A DNA stretch of 29,246 bases from Schoenoplectus triqueter (GCA_964058805.1 CAXKVV010001779.1:1-29246), one strand, 5' to 3'. Positions 9,729 through 20,401 are shown, counted from the first letter of the stretch. The notes: generated by a model not told the origin, from the letters alone. Program-made: numbers and translations.

Positions 9729-9955
9729 GGATATGCTATGATATAATAATATAGCATAATATAATATAATATAATATAATATAATATAATATAATATAAT
9801 ATAATATAATATAATATAATATAATATAATATAATATAATATAATATAATATAATATAATATAATATAATATGATATGATATGATATGATAGTATGATAT
9901 AATATAATATGATATGATAATATAATATAATAAAAAATAAAATATGATATAATGA
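9729..9955. repeat. (TATAA)n pentanucleotide array
   Basis: A nearly pure run of more than 20 ATAAT units lies at about 9750-9870, followed by ATGAT-type variants. It is the continuation of the array interrupted by the element at 8303-9728. Confidence 0.95.
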
Positions 9956-9979
9956 AACTTGAACACTTCTACTAGGGTA

Positions 9980-9992
9980 GGCTCAGATACCA
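9980..9992 (-). other. Retroelement primer binding site (tRNA-iMet type), copy 2
   Basis: The minus strand reads TGGTATCTGAGCC, one base from the plant initiator Met-tRNA complement. It begins two bases from the LTR end at 9995. Only about 25 bases of internal element DNA remain before the pentanucleotide array. Confidence 0.85.
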
Positions 9993-9994
9993 AT

Positions 9995-10660
9995 TGTTAG
10001 AAAATCTATAGATTGTGATCCTTTTGTGAACCCTTAAACATAAATTAGATTATCTTGATCCATATAGTCGATCTTTCAGAGAAACACAACCCCGTTGATC
10101 ACCAAAAATCTTTTAAGCCTTATAGCGATCTTTCTCTGATCCGATGGAGCGATTGAGAGGACCAGGGCAGACAATTTTTCGTCTCTATTGGAACTCTGTA
10201 TTGATAGAATAATTAAATTTTGTTGGAAAATAAAAAGGTGTCAGAAAATAAAGAATGAGGAATTATCTCGAAAACCAACAATCTCTCTATACATAATAGA
10301 CATTCATAATTGAACCAACAATTATTTCTTAGCGGCTCCATATCAGATACAAATCTCTCTTAACATGTTCGCTGCTTAACAAAAAAACTGTCTATAGTTG
10401 TGTTATCTAGGAATCAATGGTATAATTATATTATTAATAAACTTTATATAATTTAGACCATAACTAAATTATAAAGTTATTAATATGCATTATACACATT
10501 AAATGACATACTTCTCATGACACATATTAAACACAATTAATAATACAAAATTTGATCACTTTATAACGGATATAATTTGACAGTTCATTATATAATATAT
10601 ATTTATTACATATAAGCTCATATATATTATATCATTATATAATATATATTAATTTCAACA
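9995..10660 (-). repeat. Near full-length LTR with small hairpin insertion
   Basis: A 666-bp LTR with TG...CA termini (TGTTAG...TTCAACA as written on the plus strand) next to a primer binding site. As the minus-strand 5' LTR it should hold the element promoter. The segment 10431-10485 forms a long AT-rich hairpin (TTATTAATAAACTTTATA...), part of a roughly 130-bp tract absent from the copy at 1521-1920, so it is probably a later insertion. Confidence 0.8.
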
Positions 10661-12580
10661 AATGTGTCTTTTGTCCATTGTTTGTGGCAAAAATTTTTTA
10701 CTAGAACTGATTTTTGCACTGTTGAATTCAAATAAAATTTTGACTGTTTTTCAATTTTGTCAGGAAAGGAGAAAAGGTACTTTTATAAAAAAAGTAAGCC
10801 TATGACTTATGAGGTAATGCCAACAATTTTTCAAAAAAAAATAACAGTACTAACAAAATAATTATCCTCTTACCTTGATTTGAGAGGACGGCGCGAATGC
10901 GGGATGGGATGGTTTCAGGGCCCCACAACCGCTGTCGGTATCGACTGTTTGTGCGCCGTGTAGCTAGGAACGCGCCATCAAATTAGCCTGGTGGGGTCAA
11001 CAGGGTCCCACTGTCCCTCCCGTCTTTTCCACTTGAACCGACAGTTTGCACCATACCCCAGTAATCACCCAGCACGTGTCCCTCACAAATTCCTGGCGGT
11101 GAGGTGAGCGTGCATTTATTGAGATCTGATGCATTTCCAGACGTCTAATACCCTCCATTATTTGTGAACTTGTGAGAAGAATATAACATCCTATAGTAAG
11201 GAACAGAACTCTCCGGTTTCTTGAAACTGTAGATCTTAAGTCTTAATACGGATATGTCATATGTGGTGGATCATGGTGGTGGTCCATGCGGAGTGGGGAC
11301 CTTGAACCGGAATAGCGAGAGGTGCGCAGAGAGTGTGACCAGTGTCTTTACGTGCCGCCTTGTTAAATCTAATCTCGGAGGATGACCTACATGCTTCATA
11401 CGGACACCAACTGGAGACCGAAACGTGTGCTGCCACTCGTGAGTCGTGTCCGCTTCCCCTGGTGCGGAGCCTCCGTCCAATCTAATCTAATGCTGTTTTT
11501 TTAGTACGTGCGCGTGGGGTATGAGCCGAGATCCAGACGCAGACAGACCACCTAGTCCTCGGGTAACCTTGTCTAAACGCGGTGTATGAACACCGTGTAA
11601 GTGTGGTCTCTGTGGTCCGGCGGATTACAATATGCGCAGTTCTCACTTCTCCCATATAAAGAGTCGACTGTAATTTCTGTTTCTTTATTTTTTTGGAGTA
11701 TTAATTTCATCTCTATATAAGCTTAATAGAATATATAATCTTCTAATTTTTTTATTAAAAATTATCATAACAAAAATAAAATAAAATATAAATATAGAGG
11801 ATAACACTAATTTAAGAGCAATAATTATAATATTAAAATTATTAATCTTGAATACCGCTACCAAATATAAAAGCTTCCTACAAAGGAGTTTAATTGCGCT
11901 TAGTTGCTTTGATATGAAGTAGTTCTCGCTCTGATTGTGTTAATTAGTTTTGCTATGGTATGAATAAAAAAATTCTTCAATCAAATATTGATTTAACTAC
12001 CATATTAAATTGAACAAATTACCACAAAAAATAAGATTATGGTTATGCATTTCATTAACTTGGTTATAGAACATGTAATGTAGAGCAATTGGGATTTATG
12101 TTTGGAGGGGGAAAAAATCACTATGGTTTGTAATTTTTGACTAAACCGAACAATTAAAAAATAATGACTAAGAGAAAAGAAACTGAAATATCATATTATA
12201 TTGATATTTCAGTTTTAAATTTTGAATTATTAAAATTTTAAAAGTCGTGGATGATTGAGGTAAAAAAAATTGAGACATCTAAACCCTTCTCAAATTTATA
12301 TCTATGACAAATAGTTGAAAAACAAATTTAATTTCAATATAATTAAATATATCTCATTTCACAACATCTGTTACATAATATATTTCTAAAACCATACTTC
12401 TGATATAAAATTATAAAAATATACATACAAAATAATTCAAAATTTATGTCCTGCCCTGAATATTTTGCTCATCCTTGTCCCAGTCATAAAATTGCTTATG
12501 TGTTCTAAAATTGACAATCTTTTATTTCCAAAACGAGGATGGATAAATGTAAGTTTGACAATCAACGAGATAATGTTTTT
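10661..12580. other. Intergenic DNA, GC-richer islands without a convincing gene
   Basis: The stretches 10870-11110 and 11260-11660 are clearly more GC-rich than the surroundings and contain CACGTG (11073-11078, G-box/ABRE core). Their texture resembles the ERF upstream DNA at 880-1200, so they could be promoter DNA displaced by the retroelement; that is a guess. The open frame at 11271-11480 matches nothing I know. 11660-12580 is AT-rich with nothing recognisable. Confidence 0.4.
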
Positions 12581-12830
12581 ACAGGCAAGTGCAGCGACAA
12601 ACCACTACATGAACACCACAAAAACCATGGGCTCATACATCAACAAAGGTACGATCCCACCCACCCATCACGCCAGTGCCGGATCTATTCCATGATTTCT
12701 ATCTCGGTGGGGCCCACTATGGGGCGTATATTTTTGTGTGCAGCAGCTGGTTTTTCAGTTTGAGAGGAAAGTCGCAAGAGCAGCAGCAATGGCATTAAGG
12801 GAGACAGCTGGGAATGACAGCTCGTGGCAC
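12580..12830 (+). other. Possible orphan exon-like segments, unidentified
   Basis: A 66-base open stretch at about 12584-12649 is bounded by TTTTTACAG and GTACGA, and a second open stretch (about 12742-12828, ending WH-stop) follows TGTGTGCAG. Both look like exons in composition and splice signals. The phases of the two do not join cleanly and neither product is recognised. They may be relics of a gene or part of a non-coding transcript. Confidence 0.2.
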
Positions 12831-14181
12831 TGACGAGCTGCGTAAATGTGGTGGTTATTTTTCTAATTGTGTGCAGCGCATTGTCGCATACGCTACATCT
12901 GTTAGTAGAATATATAGTTTCCTTGCAAAACTGAGCAAATCTGGGCCCATGGAAATTCGCCTATAAGGCTATACGACCAATCAGAAATCGGATTTATTTG
13001 CTCTGTTTGAAGCCTGAGAGCGACTTGATTGGGTGTGTTCGGTTTGTTCAAGAAAAATGAACATATGGAATTGACATTAATTAGTCATTTTGTAGGATGC
13101 ATTTGTGATTAGTGCGCTTGTATATTGTATATATTATATAAATCTTAAACAAAATAGGATTACATGCACGGCAAAATTATTTCACAAAACCATGCGCAAA
13201 CCTCGAATTGACTTTTCGTTTTGTTGATTTAATATATGCAAATTGCAATTTAAATGGAAGAAGACCTCTTCACAAGCAGGACGTCAATGACTCGATAATA
13301 AATTTTATACTCCTACTCGGCTTTGAGTGATTACTTGTTTGGTATTATCAATGAATAAATAATCAAGGAGATGATGCTTCATCATTCTATGTTCAATAAT
13401 TACTCGAAAAACGTCAACTATTTGAATTTACGAATTGTCAATAGGTGATCAAGGAACACTCAAATTATAATAATTGGTGGATTAGATAAAAATAACTAAA
13501 AACATGTGTAAAACAATTTGCACAATAATGTTGGTTTCATAATTGTCAAACACATCAGTATCGACTATGGAGCAGTACTATTCCCTGGTACCATACAACC
13601 AATAGCATAATATAATATTTAGTCTAAGACAACAATTTCATAAATATTATTAACCAGCTTTATTTTAACGTGCAATTGACAAAAACAACGATTGGCAATC
13701 ATGATCAACGCTAAAGTGACACTATTAATCAGCAGGCCTTATCCAATCAATCTTGATAGTTTGCAATTACAATATAAAAGAGAGAGAAGATATACACAAG
13801 TTGACGATGTCCAATGAGCCCATCTTGTACAGAGATGTACACTGAAATTGTAGCTGAAGCGCGTCATAAATGCTATAAATACTAATGACCTCATTTACAG
13901 TCTATAAATAAATGAACAAAAAGGAAGAAAAATGAAGAGAGGTGCTATGCTACATTAAAACATAGTTACCAGATTATCCGGATTTAATTACAATAACCAC
14001 CCACATTAACTAAACTCTGAATTGCCGGTGTTTTGATAACCTGCACACCTATACTACATTTCTTTCAATAATAACAGCTTAACCTACTAAAAGACCCAAA
14101 AAACCTCCGTAAACTCATGCTACACTGTGCCTATTCTGGTACAGATGCAGATCACCTCCAAAAGATAACTAGGTTAGATCC
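12831..14181. other. Intergenic DNA
   Basis: AT-rich DNA with no supported gene, tRNA or transposon terminus. The right-hand part probably includes the 3' untranslated region of the FES1-like gene that ends at 14182 on the minus strand. Confidence 0.5.
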
Positions 14182-16191
14182 CTACGCACTACTACCTATA
14201 CAAGAAACCTCATTCTTTGGTTTAACGGGACAATCACTTTTGCGATACATATCCAAATAACCCTGCAGATAATAAAACAGATCAAAATATCAATTAAGTA
14301 GAGATTTGAGGTATCAAAACAGAATTATTTCTTTCCAGCCGAGTAAATCTTTACCTCCACAAGCTTTTCGATCTTTGACCTGTACATAGAAATGTACTGT
14401 TTCACTGACTCCTGGGTATTCAGTACCTGATGAGGCTGCACTGAACCGACGACCTTGTCAGAAGCCTTTTTTACAAGCATCTTATGTGCGTTGACGCTTA
14501 AAATCCCATTCTTCCATGCTGGTTTCACTAATTCCTTTATAAACTCAGTCAAGGTAACCCGAAACATCTTCAACTCTGCCAACTCCCCACTACCAGGTTG
14601 AACAGGCCAAGCCTTGTCAGCTGGTCCATTGCTGGAGCTCACCTCATTTGACACCTCATCCAGTGGAGCTAGTTTTGGCTTAACTTTGCACAAATAGTTA
14701 CACTGATTGTAATCTGGTGAATTTTCACCAATACCTGATTGATTATTCGATGCAGCTGCTGGAGAATTCTCTGGAGAAATTTTCATTTCTTCTGAATCAG
14801 CATTATCAAGATGATCGGTGCTATCAACTAGTGGGTCGTACAGGGTTTGGACTGAGGAGTCAAATTTGGGCCAAGAGAAAGAAGACCGAAATGGCACTGA
14901 GTTTTCCCATTTGTAGCTCAATATTTCAGACGCATTGATGAAGGACATACTGCTATGATGTGAGTGAGGGTTAGTTACATTAGTTTCTGATTTCTGGTAA
15001 CCTGTCAAGAAGCTCTTAGGCAGTGAATCATCTAAGGAACCATAGCTTCTGCAAAGGTAGACTCTGTCAGTTAAGTTCTTCTCACTCGATGATTGGTCCC
15101 CACCATACAAAAGAATTTGTTGATTGGGCTGCAGGGGAAGGTAAGGGGATCGATACAAGGCAGATGGTTTTGGTACTTCAGAAAATATAGCAGGCCTTTT
15201 AGACATTACATCCGTATCACTGGCAGAGGGGTTCCTAGGCCTGAAATTGCAATTAATAGTAATAGCCTGTTAAGAAGAGGGAGTAAAAATAATGATTTTT
15301 TTTTTCTTTGAGCCATTGGTGGTGTACCTTGAAATTTTGGAAGGGACGGGTGGCTTAAGATACACTTCTTTGTGCAAAATTGGGTTGCCTTTTTCTATAG
15401 TAAGATCTGATTTATGCTCCTTAGAGACATCCGTTGCATGTGTCCCTGAAACTGGGGCTCCAGTTCCACAATCTGTGCCTTGTGATATTTGTTTGATATG
15501 CATACAACTTGGTTGAGTCATGACAACACCAGAACATCTATTGTCGGTTTGCCACAGAAGCCGATCTATAGACAACTCAACAATTGAGTGAAATGACGAT
15601 ATCAAGTCCGTTGGTCATTCTATTTTGCACAGAGAAAGAAAATAGGTTCTTATAGAAGACTCTAAAGGACCAACCAGACTCATAATCATTTCACAACTAC
15701 TGAGGATCAAGATCAATATTTAAATGTAAGTACTAAGAATGTATAATTCACTAGATTAATTCAAGACGATTGACATAGCACAGAAAAGGAAATCCAAATT
15801 GACCTTTATTTTCTCATCCCCTACTCTCATCTTCTACGTTTTAAAGAGAAGGCTAAACAAATATACAATTTAAAGAGGAAAATAGATAAATAAGGTTTAA
15901 TCAGCGAAAATCAAACCATAACCAGGATTCTTTTATTTAATTTTTTTAATCTTTTAGAAATGGAAATACCAGAATTAGGTTTCATCTCACTCAAAGTAAG
16001 ATATATCCCAAGAAACGGGGCCAGACAACAAAGGCATAGTACAAGAAGTGAGTTAGGTACTGGGAAAGGAAAAACAAGGAGAAAATTAGAAATTTCACAG
16101 AGATAAGAACCAAACCATGATTTCCCACTTCCTCCTTGGACGGTATTCGATCGGTTCCAGGAGAGGGACTCGGAATTTTGCGCTTCAGCAT
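14182..16191 (-). CDS. FRIGIDA-ESSENTIAL 1-like protein lacking a CCCH finger (4-exon model)
   Basis: My model is exons 16191-16116, 15565-15328, 15240-14355 and 14262-14182, with GT-AG introns and compatible phases, giving 426 aa. The acceptor at 15240 restores SKISRPRNPSASDTDV across the junction. The donor after LVE at 14355 joins the acceptor at 14262 to give KLVEGYLDMYRKS, so the open frame that continues to a stop at 14325 is read into the last intron. Residues 326-412 (MFRVTLTEFIKELVKPAWKNG, then KKASDKVVGSVQPHQV, VKQYIS) resemble the C-terminal domain shared by FES1 and plant CCCH proteins 38/55. FES1 itself supports FRIGIDA-dependent FLC expression in the nucleus. No C-x8-C-x5-C-x3-H finger is found in the exons or introns. 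The first intron and exon 2 start are the least certain parts. Function here is inferred from one domain. Confidence 0.75.
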
Positions 16192-16489
16192 GAGGCGAAA
16201 GTATTAGATTTGGGGATTGTGGTCAAAACAAAAGGAATTAACTTTGTACGAGTGAAAGAATTGCTTCTAAGTGGAAATTGGAAAGAGAAATAATTATTTG
16301 GGAAGGTTTTGGACTTAAAGGCCTAGTGCGGGTTGCTCGGCCATGGCGCCAACGGTAGGTAGACGGTGAAGGGATTTGGGATTTCTCAGTCTCAGCTGCT
16401 CTTTTGCTTTCTCGGATTTAACCTTTTCTCTAAATTAATAAGGTTTGATCGGCCCAATAGAAAATAAAATAGTTTTTTTTTATATACGG
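16192..16489 (-). promoter_or_regulatory. Upstream region of the FES1-like gene
   Basis: Contains the likely leader and core promoter of the FES1-like gene on the minus strand. A pyrimidine/purine-skewed stretch lies at 16360-16440. No clear TATA box and no upstream coding exon carrying a zinc finger is seen. Confidence 0.35.
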
Positions 16490-17070
16490 GTATGTTTAGT
16501 TTAATAGGGACCGTCCGGTCCAAAATGAACGGACTAGATTGTCCTGCTGATGTCAGCTTGTATAGTTGTGATTACATCAATGAATTGATTTTAATTTTCT
16601 ATAATATTTTTAGATCGAACGTTCCAAATTGAACGAACCAGTCTAAGCTAGTCCGAAATGGAGCGACAATAAAAGACGACCTCTACGCTAGAGGAACTTG
16701 CCAACTTGTATCGTTTTGGTCTATGCAAGCGTTTCAACACAAGTTTTCAGCGGTAATGCCAAGATGTCGAATAGACTAACATGGCAACGATTAAGAGAGG
16801 AATACAATTTCATAATTATTTTGCAAATTTAAGGAAGATTTTAACAATTATTTTTGTGTGTGTTGGCAAGTATAATTGTAGAAGCACATTTTTCAAAAAT
16901 AGATTGGACGAGGGGAGCAAGTCGCTCTCTGCCTGCATGTAATTCAGCCCCTAGATATTGACATATGAGTAAGCTTCCTAAATTTTTCCTTGTGCAACAT
17001 TTAATTAAATTTATATGTTAATTTTATGTTGTCATTTTTCGTTTTGTACATACAGATAGTGACATAGTCT
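16490..17070. repeat. Repeat-like intergenic DNA with short palindrome
   Basis: GGACCGTCCGGTCC (16508-16521) is an inverted repeat with a two-base centre. A related phrase (GGTCCAAAATGAACGGACTAG) recurs in degraded form about 110 bases later (GTTCCAAATTGAACGAACCAG). No gene is seen, and I do not recognise the repeat family. Confidence 0.4.
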
Positions 17071-17087
17071 CTTCAGGGCAGATCCTG

Positions 17088-17505
17088 AAAGGTTGGTCCT
17101 GCTCTTCGGTTCAAAGAGAAGACGATTTCGTTCCATTAAATAGAAAGAGTATATGTTGCTCTTCAAATCGGACGGTCAAAAATCTCCGAAAAACAGTTGC
17201 ACAAATCTAAAAAAATCAAATTAATTTGCAACATCGGATTCAAAGAGTAGGATCCTGCTCTTTAATTTGAAGAGAAGCTGATTTCATTCCATTAAATAGG
17301 AAGAGCATATGCTGCTCTTGGACGCAGACAGTAGGAAACTACTCTTTAAATTGGATGATCAAAAGTTTCCGAAAAATAATTGTGCAGATCTCAAAAAGTA
17401 TCAAATTAATTTACAACGTCGGATCTTTAAAAACAGAGACAGAGTCATGCTCTTTTTTAAATTCGGTTTAAAGAGTAGCCGATTTCGTTCCATTAAATAG
17501 TGAAC
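17088..17505. repeat. Imperfect tandem repeat, about 2.3 units of 155-195 bp
   Basis: Three starts (near 17096, 17253 and 17447) share CCTGCTCTT or CATGCTCTT, a GGTTCAAAGAGAA-like string and GATTTCGTTCCATTAAATAG. Units 1 and 2 also share AAATCTCCGAAAAA/AAGTTTCCGAAAAA, ATCAAATTAATTT and CAACATCGGAT/CAACGTCGGAT. The short open frame at 17309-17500 is a by-product of the repeat. Confidence 0.8.
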
Positions 17506-17539
17506 GCTTGTCATCCCAACGTCACGACAACCATCCGAC

Positions 17540-17945
17540 CAAGTCCCATTCAATTTTTATTAATAATAATTATTATTAAATTAATATTATTAAAAATAAG
17601 AGTGAGAACAGTAACATTTCAAATATATGAATGACAGTGCGCCACTATCAGTGGTGCGGACGAAACGCGTTACTAGCAGTAACACATTTCATTATTTTTA
17701 TGAAACGCGCCACTAACAGTGGCGTGCTTCGTCCAAACCCTACGCAAATGAGATGGAGAGGCGTTGCGCGTTTTGTATATATAAGAAACAAACACGCCAC
17801 TGACAATGACGCGTTTTGTAAAAATAATAAAACGCGTCACTGACAGTGATTTATATATTTGAAATTTTATATTTCTCACTCTTATTTTTAATAATATTAA
17901 TTTAATAAAACTTATTATTACTGAAAACTGGTCCCATTCTGAACC
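17540..17945. mobile_element. Foldback element with five internal CAGTGGCG-type hairpins
   Basis: The outer arms pair: ATTAAATTAATATTATTAAA and AATAAGAGTGAGAA on the left (about 17570-17610) match the reverse complement at about 17870-17910. The core holds five short quasi-palindromes of the form CGCCACTnnCAGTGGCG (near 17640, 17668, 17705, 17795 and 17833), usually flanked by AAACGCG or its complement. The open frames on either strand (with repeated KRATNSGV-like or VSGVF-like strings) reflect these repeats. It has no transposase and the family is unknown to me. Confidence 0.7.
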
Positions 17946-18425
17946 GACGCGACACGCGAGTAATGTATGTAAAATTGGATAAATTTGCTTTAATAGAACG
18001 AGTAATTGGCACAGCAAATTTAAAGACAAATTCTAAGATGTTGGTTGTCCGAATGAGCCTAGTCGGAGCAGGATGATCTAAAGATATATTTTATGCGTAC
18101 CATCGACGTTGACTTTATTTATTAAAGTTAAATAACTTATTATTTATTAAACGACTTAATGAAAACAATTTATACAATATTTTAATTATTCAATTGAATA
18201 TTACTAATCTGAATAATAACTTCTATAAAAGTTAAATAAAAATATTACTATATAAAATAAGTTGCATATTAAAAGTTATTAGTGTAAATAATAACCCGTT
18301 CAAAGAGATAATGTACAATGACATCCCTGTATCACCTAAGCTATTTAATTCTAAGCAATTCATCGAGGTTTTCAAGGATAACACTATCGTCAGTGTCGAC
18401 ACGAACTAGGCATCTTGTGCGGGCT
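17946..18425. other. AT-rich intergenic DNA
   Basis: No gene, RNA or transposon terminus is recognised in this stretch between the foldback element and the hAT-type element. Confidence 0.5.
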
Positions 18426-19318
18426 TAGGATATGACAATTTAGCTCGCAGTGTGATGGATCCATTCAGATCCGTTCCGGTTCAACGTTAACTCGACCGAT
18501 TCGGTCAATAAATGGATAGGATCGGGCTGGATCATCCTACGAGCTGGGACATATACGAATTTGAAGTTAGGTACGTCCGTCCGATCCAGAATAATTGTAT
18601 CTATATATAATTTATTTATATTTATACTTATATTATATATATTATATATCAATATATTCTAAAAATTACTAATAATCATAATATAACACTAATATCATTT
18701 AAATTATGTTAAGCATTTAGTTATGATATTATTATATGAATAGAAACACTAATATTTTTAAAATAAATGTGAACAATATAATTCAATAGACATCTTAATA
18801 CATTTTTAATCATATCTTTTGACTCAAAAATTCAATTAATTCAAAAATATTTTTTCTAAAATTATGTCAACTACATCTATCATTTTTATATTTTAATCTC
18901 TTTCAAAAACAGAACACATCAATCTCAAAAATTCATATTATAAAGGTTAACTGCTGAAAAATTTTAGACCTCTAGATACTTTTTTTAATAATAACTTTAT
19001 ACTTGAAAATCATATTAAGATGAAGTAAAATTCTATAAATTCATAACAATAAAATCTACAACTTTGATATTTTAAGTTTTTTCAAATTTATAATGTAAGA
19101 TGCTAAAAAAATACGTTTATCAGCCAATTTTAAAAATTGTAAGAAAAAACAGGTCTGGACGGGCCAGGCCGGGAGAAAAATTTGGCCCGCAGGCAAAACA
19201 AGCCGGGATTTTCAGACCCGGAGGTATGAGCTAGACATAATGGATATGTGATTTTGATGGACGGGTCGGACCACGGAATTAACGTTTTATCTGTCTACCC
19301 GGCCCATTGCCATCTCTA
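18426..19318. mobile_element. Probable non-autonomous hAT-type element
   Basis: The right end on the minus strand reads TAGAGATGGCAATGGGCCGGG, a terminus very common in plant hAT elements. The left end reads TAGGATATGACAATTTAGC, a degraded version. GC-rich subterminal segments with GGGCCGG- and GGATCGG-like strings lie inside both ends, and the middle is AT-rich with no transposase. The flanks (about GCGGGCTT and GCGGACCA) are a possible but poorly matching 8-bp target duplication. Confidence 0.6.
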
Positions 19319-20401
19319 GCGGACCACTGCATTTTGGTTCAGACTTAATATATTTATCTTCTCTTACCTTCTCTTATTTAATTTTTTTAATATGGAAGAT
19401 ACCAGCATGTACCAGACTTTTCTGGTACAGCGCCAGTTTTAGATCATACCTCCGATATAAGAATGTACTGCTATCATCTTACATATTATGTTACTGTCTT
19501 TTTTCCTCATGCAAATGTCTACTGGTACCGAAGAATATGTGCTCGATACCATAATTACCATGCCTGTCGGTATGTACATTTGCACAAATAAAATGACAGG
19601 CACGAGAAGAACATGTGCAGACAAAACATGACATATGAAGGTGAACCTGTAAACTCTTTTTCTTTGCTCAATAAAAGATTAAATTAGACCCATCCTACTT
19701 GCTCAAAAAAAAAAGAAAAAAAAAAAAGAAAAGGGAAGTACCTCGCGACTCACTGCAAAAGATGGATTTTAAACTTTAGAGACAGACAAAGCAGGGAACA
19801 TAAGAAAAAATCCCAGAGAAGAGCATTTCTAGGTAAATCCCTTACCTGGTTTCTGGTATAAAACAGTATGCACGGAGAAGTGAACTCTATTTTATTTCAT
19901 TTTTTTGGTTCAAAAGGAAAATAAAATTTTGTGAAAACAAAAGGCGCCTTACTTTCAGCTTAATTACATGAGAGGGCTCCAATTCGCGAGGCTAATTACA
20001 GCATTTTTATTTCTTATTTTCAAATTTGCTTTACTTTCAGCTAAAATACGCATTTCACCATTATGTATTATCAAATCAAATTTTGACAGCCTTAGTTGTT
20101 TTTTATTTTTCTTTTTTGTTTCAAATGGTTACTTGAAATTACAATTTTATCATCTCATGACTTATCAACTTATGGCTAACTTGAAATACACAAAAGGATC
20201 TGGAACAGATATGTGCTCCAGATATCAAGTGACAAATTTGCAAAAAATAAAATCATATACTTTTTGTTATATCATAGCACTGCATATGGCACCATTGCAA
20301 CACAAAAGACTAAGCTAAGCCTCCCTGCAGTAGGTAATATACCCTATCTAAAGAAAACAAGACAATAGAAAATAGTAGAAATCCAAGATCCAAATAGACG
20401 C
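19319..20401 (-). other. Region downstream of FLN1, with hairpin and A-rich repeat
   Basis: No gene is supported. TGTACCAGA-CTTT-TCTGGTACA at 19408-19429 is a perfect 9-bp stem with a 4-base loop. An A-rich simple repeat lies at 19704-19736. The part next to 20402 should contain the FLN1 3' untranslated region on the minus strand. Confidence 0.5.

Larger units (their letters stand above)
1389..10660 (-). mobile_element. Degraded Ty1/copia retrotransposon block, possibly two related copies
   Basis: Related LTR sequences lie at 1389-1920 and 9995-10660, with a short piece at 7015-7075. Protease, integrase, RT and RNase H remnants run in that order on the minus strand from about 6240 to 3140, with integrase before RT as in Ty1/copia. 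Two iMet-type primer binding sites lie next to LTR ends. The 5-bp flanks differ (tacat before 1389, aatgt after 10660), so this is not one intact insertion. The simplest reading is a partial element with pol between 1389 and about 7075, plus a second copy reduced to its LTR and primer site at 9980-10660. Frameshifts, stops, deletions and later insertions make it non-functional. Confidence 0.8.

Noticed and set aside
7843..9993. Several long minus-strand open frames rich in Tyr and Ile that could look like membrane proteins
   Set aside because: They arise from TATAA- and TAA-type repeats, where one strand rarely forms stops. There is no start context, no domain, and several frames overlap on the same strand.
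1389..10660. One intact copia element spanning both LTR regions
   Set aside because: Flanking 5-bp sequences do not match, a second primer site and LTR end lie at 7000-7075, gag is missing and pol is frameshifted.
11271..11480. 69-codon open frame in a GC-rich patch
   Set aside because: No recognisable domain, no splice partners, and its length is within chance for GC-rich DNA.
17631..18029. Open frames on both strands with repeated KRATNSGV-like or VSGVF-like strings
   Set aside because: They are by-products of the short palindromic repeats in the foldback element; no start or domain supports a protein.
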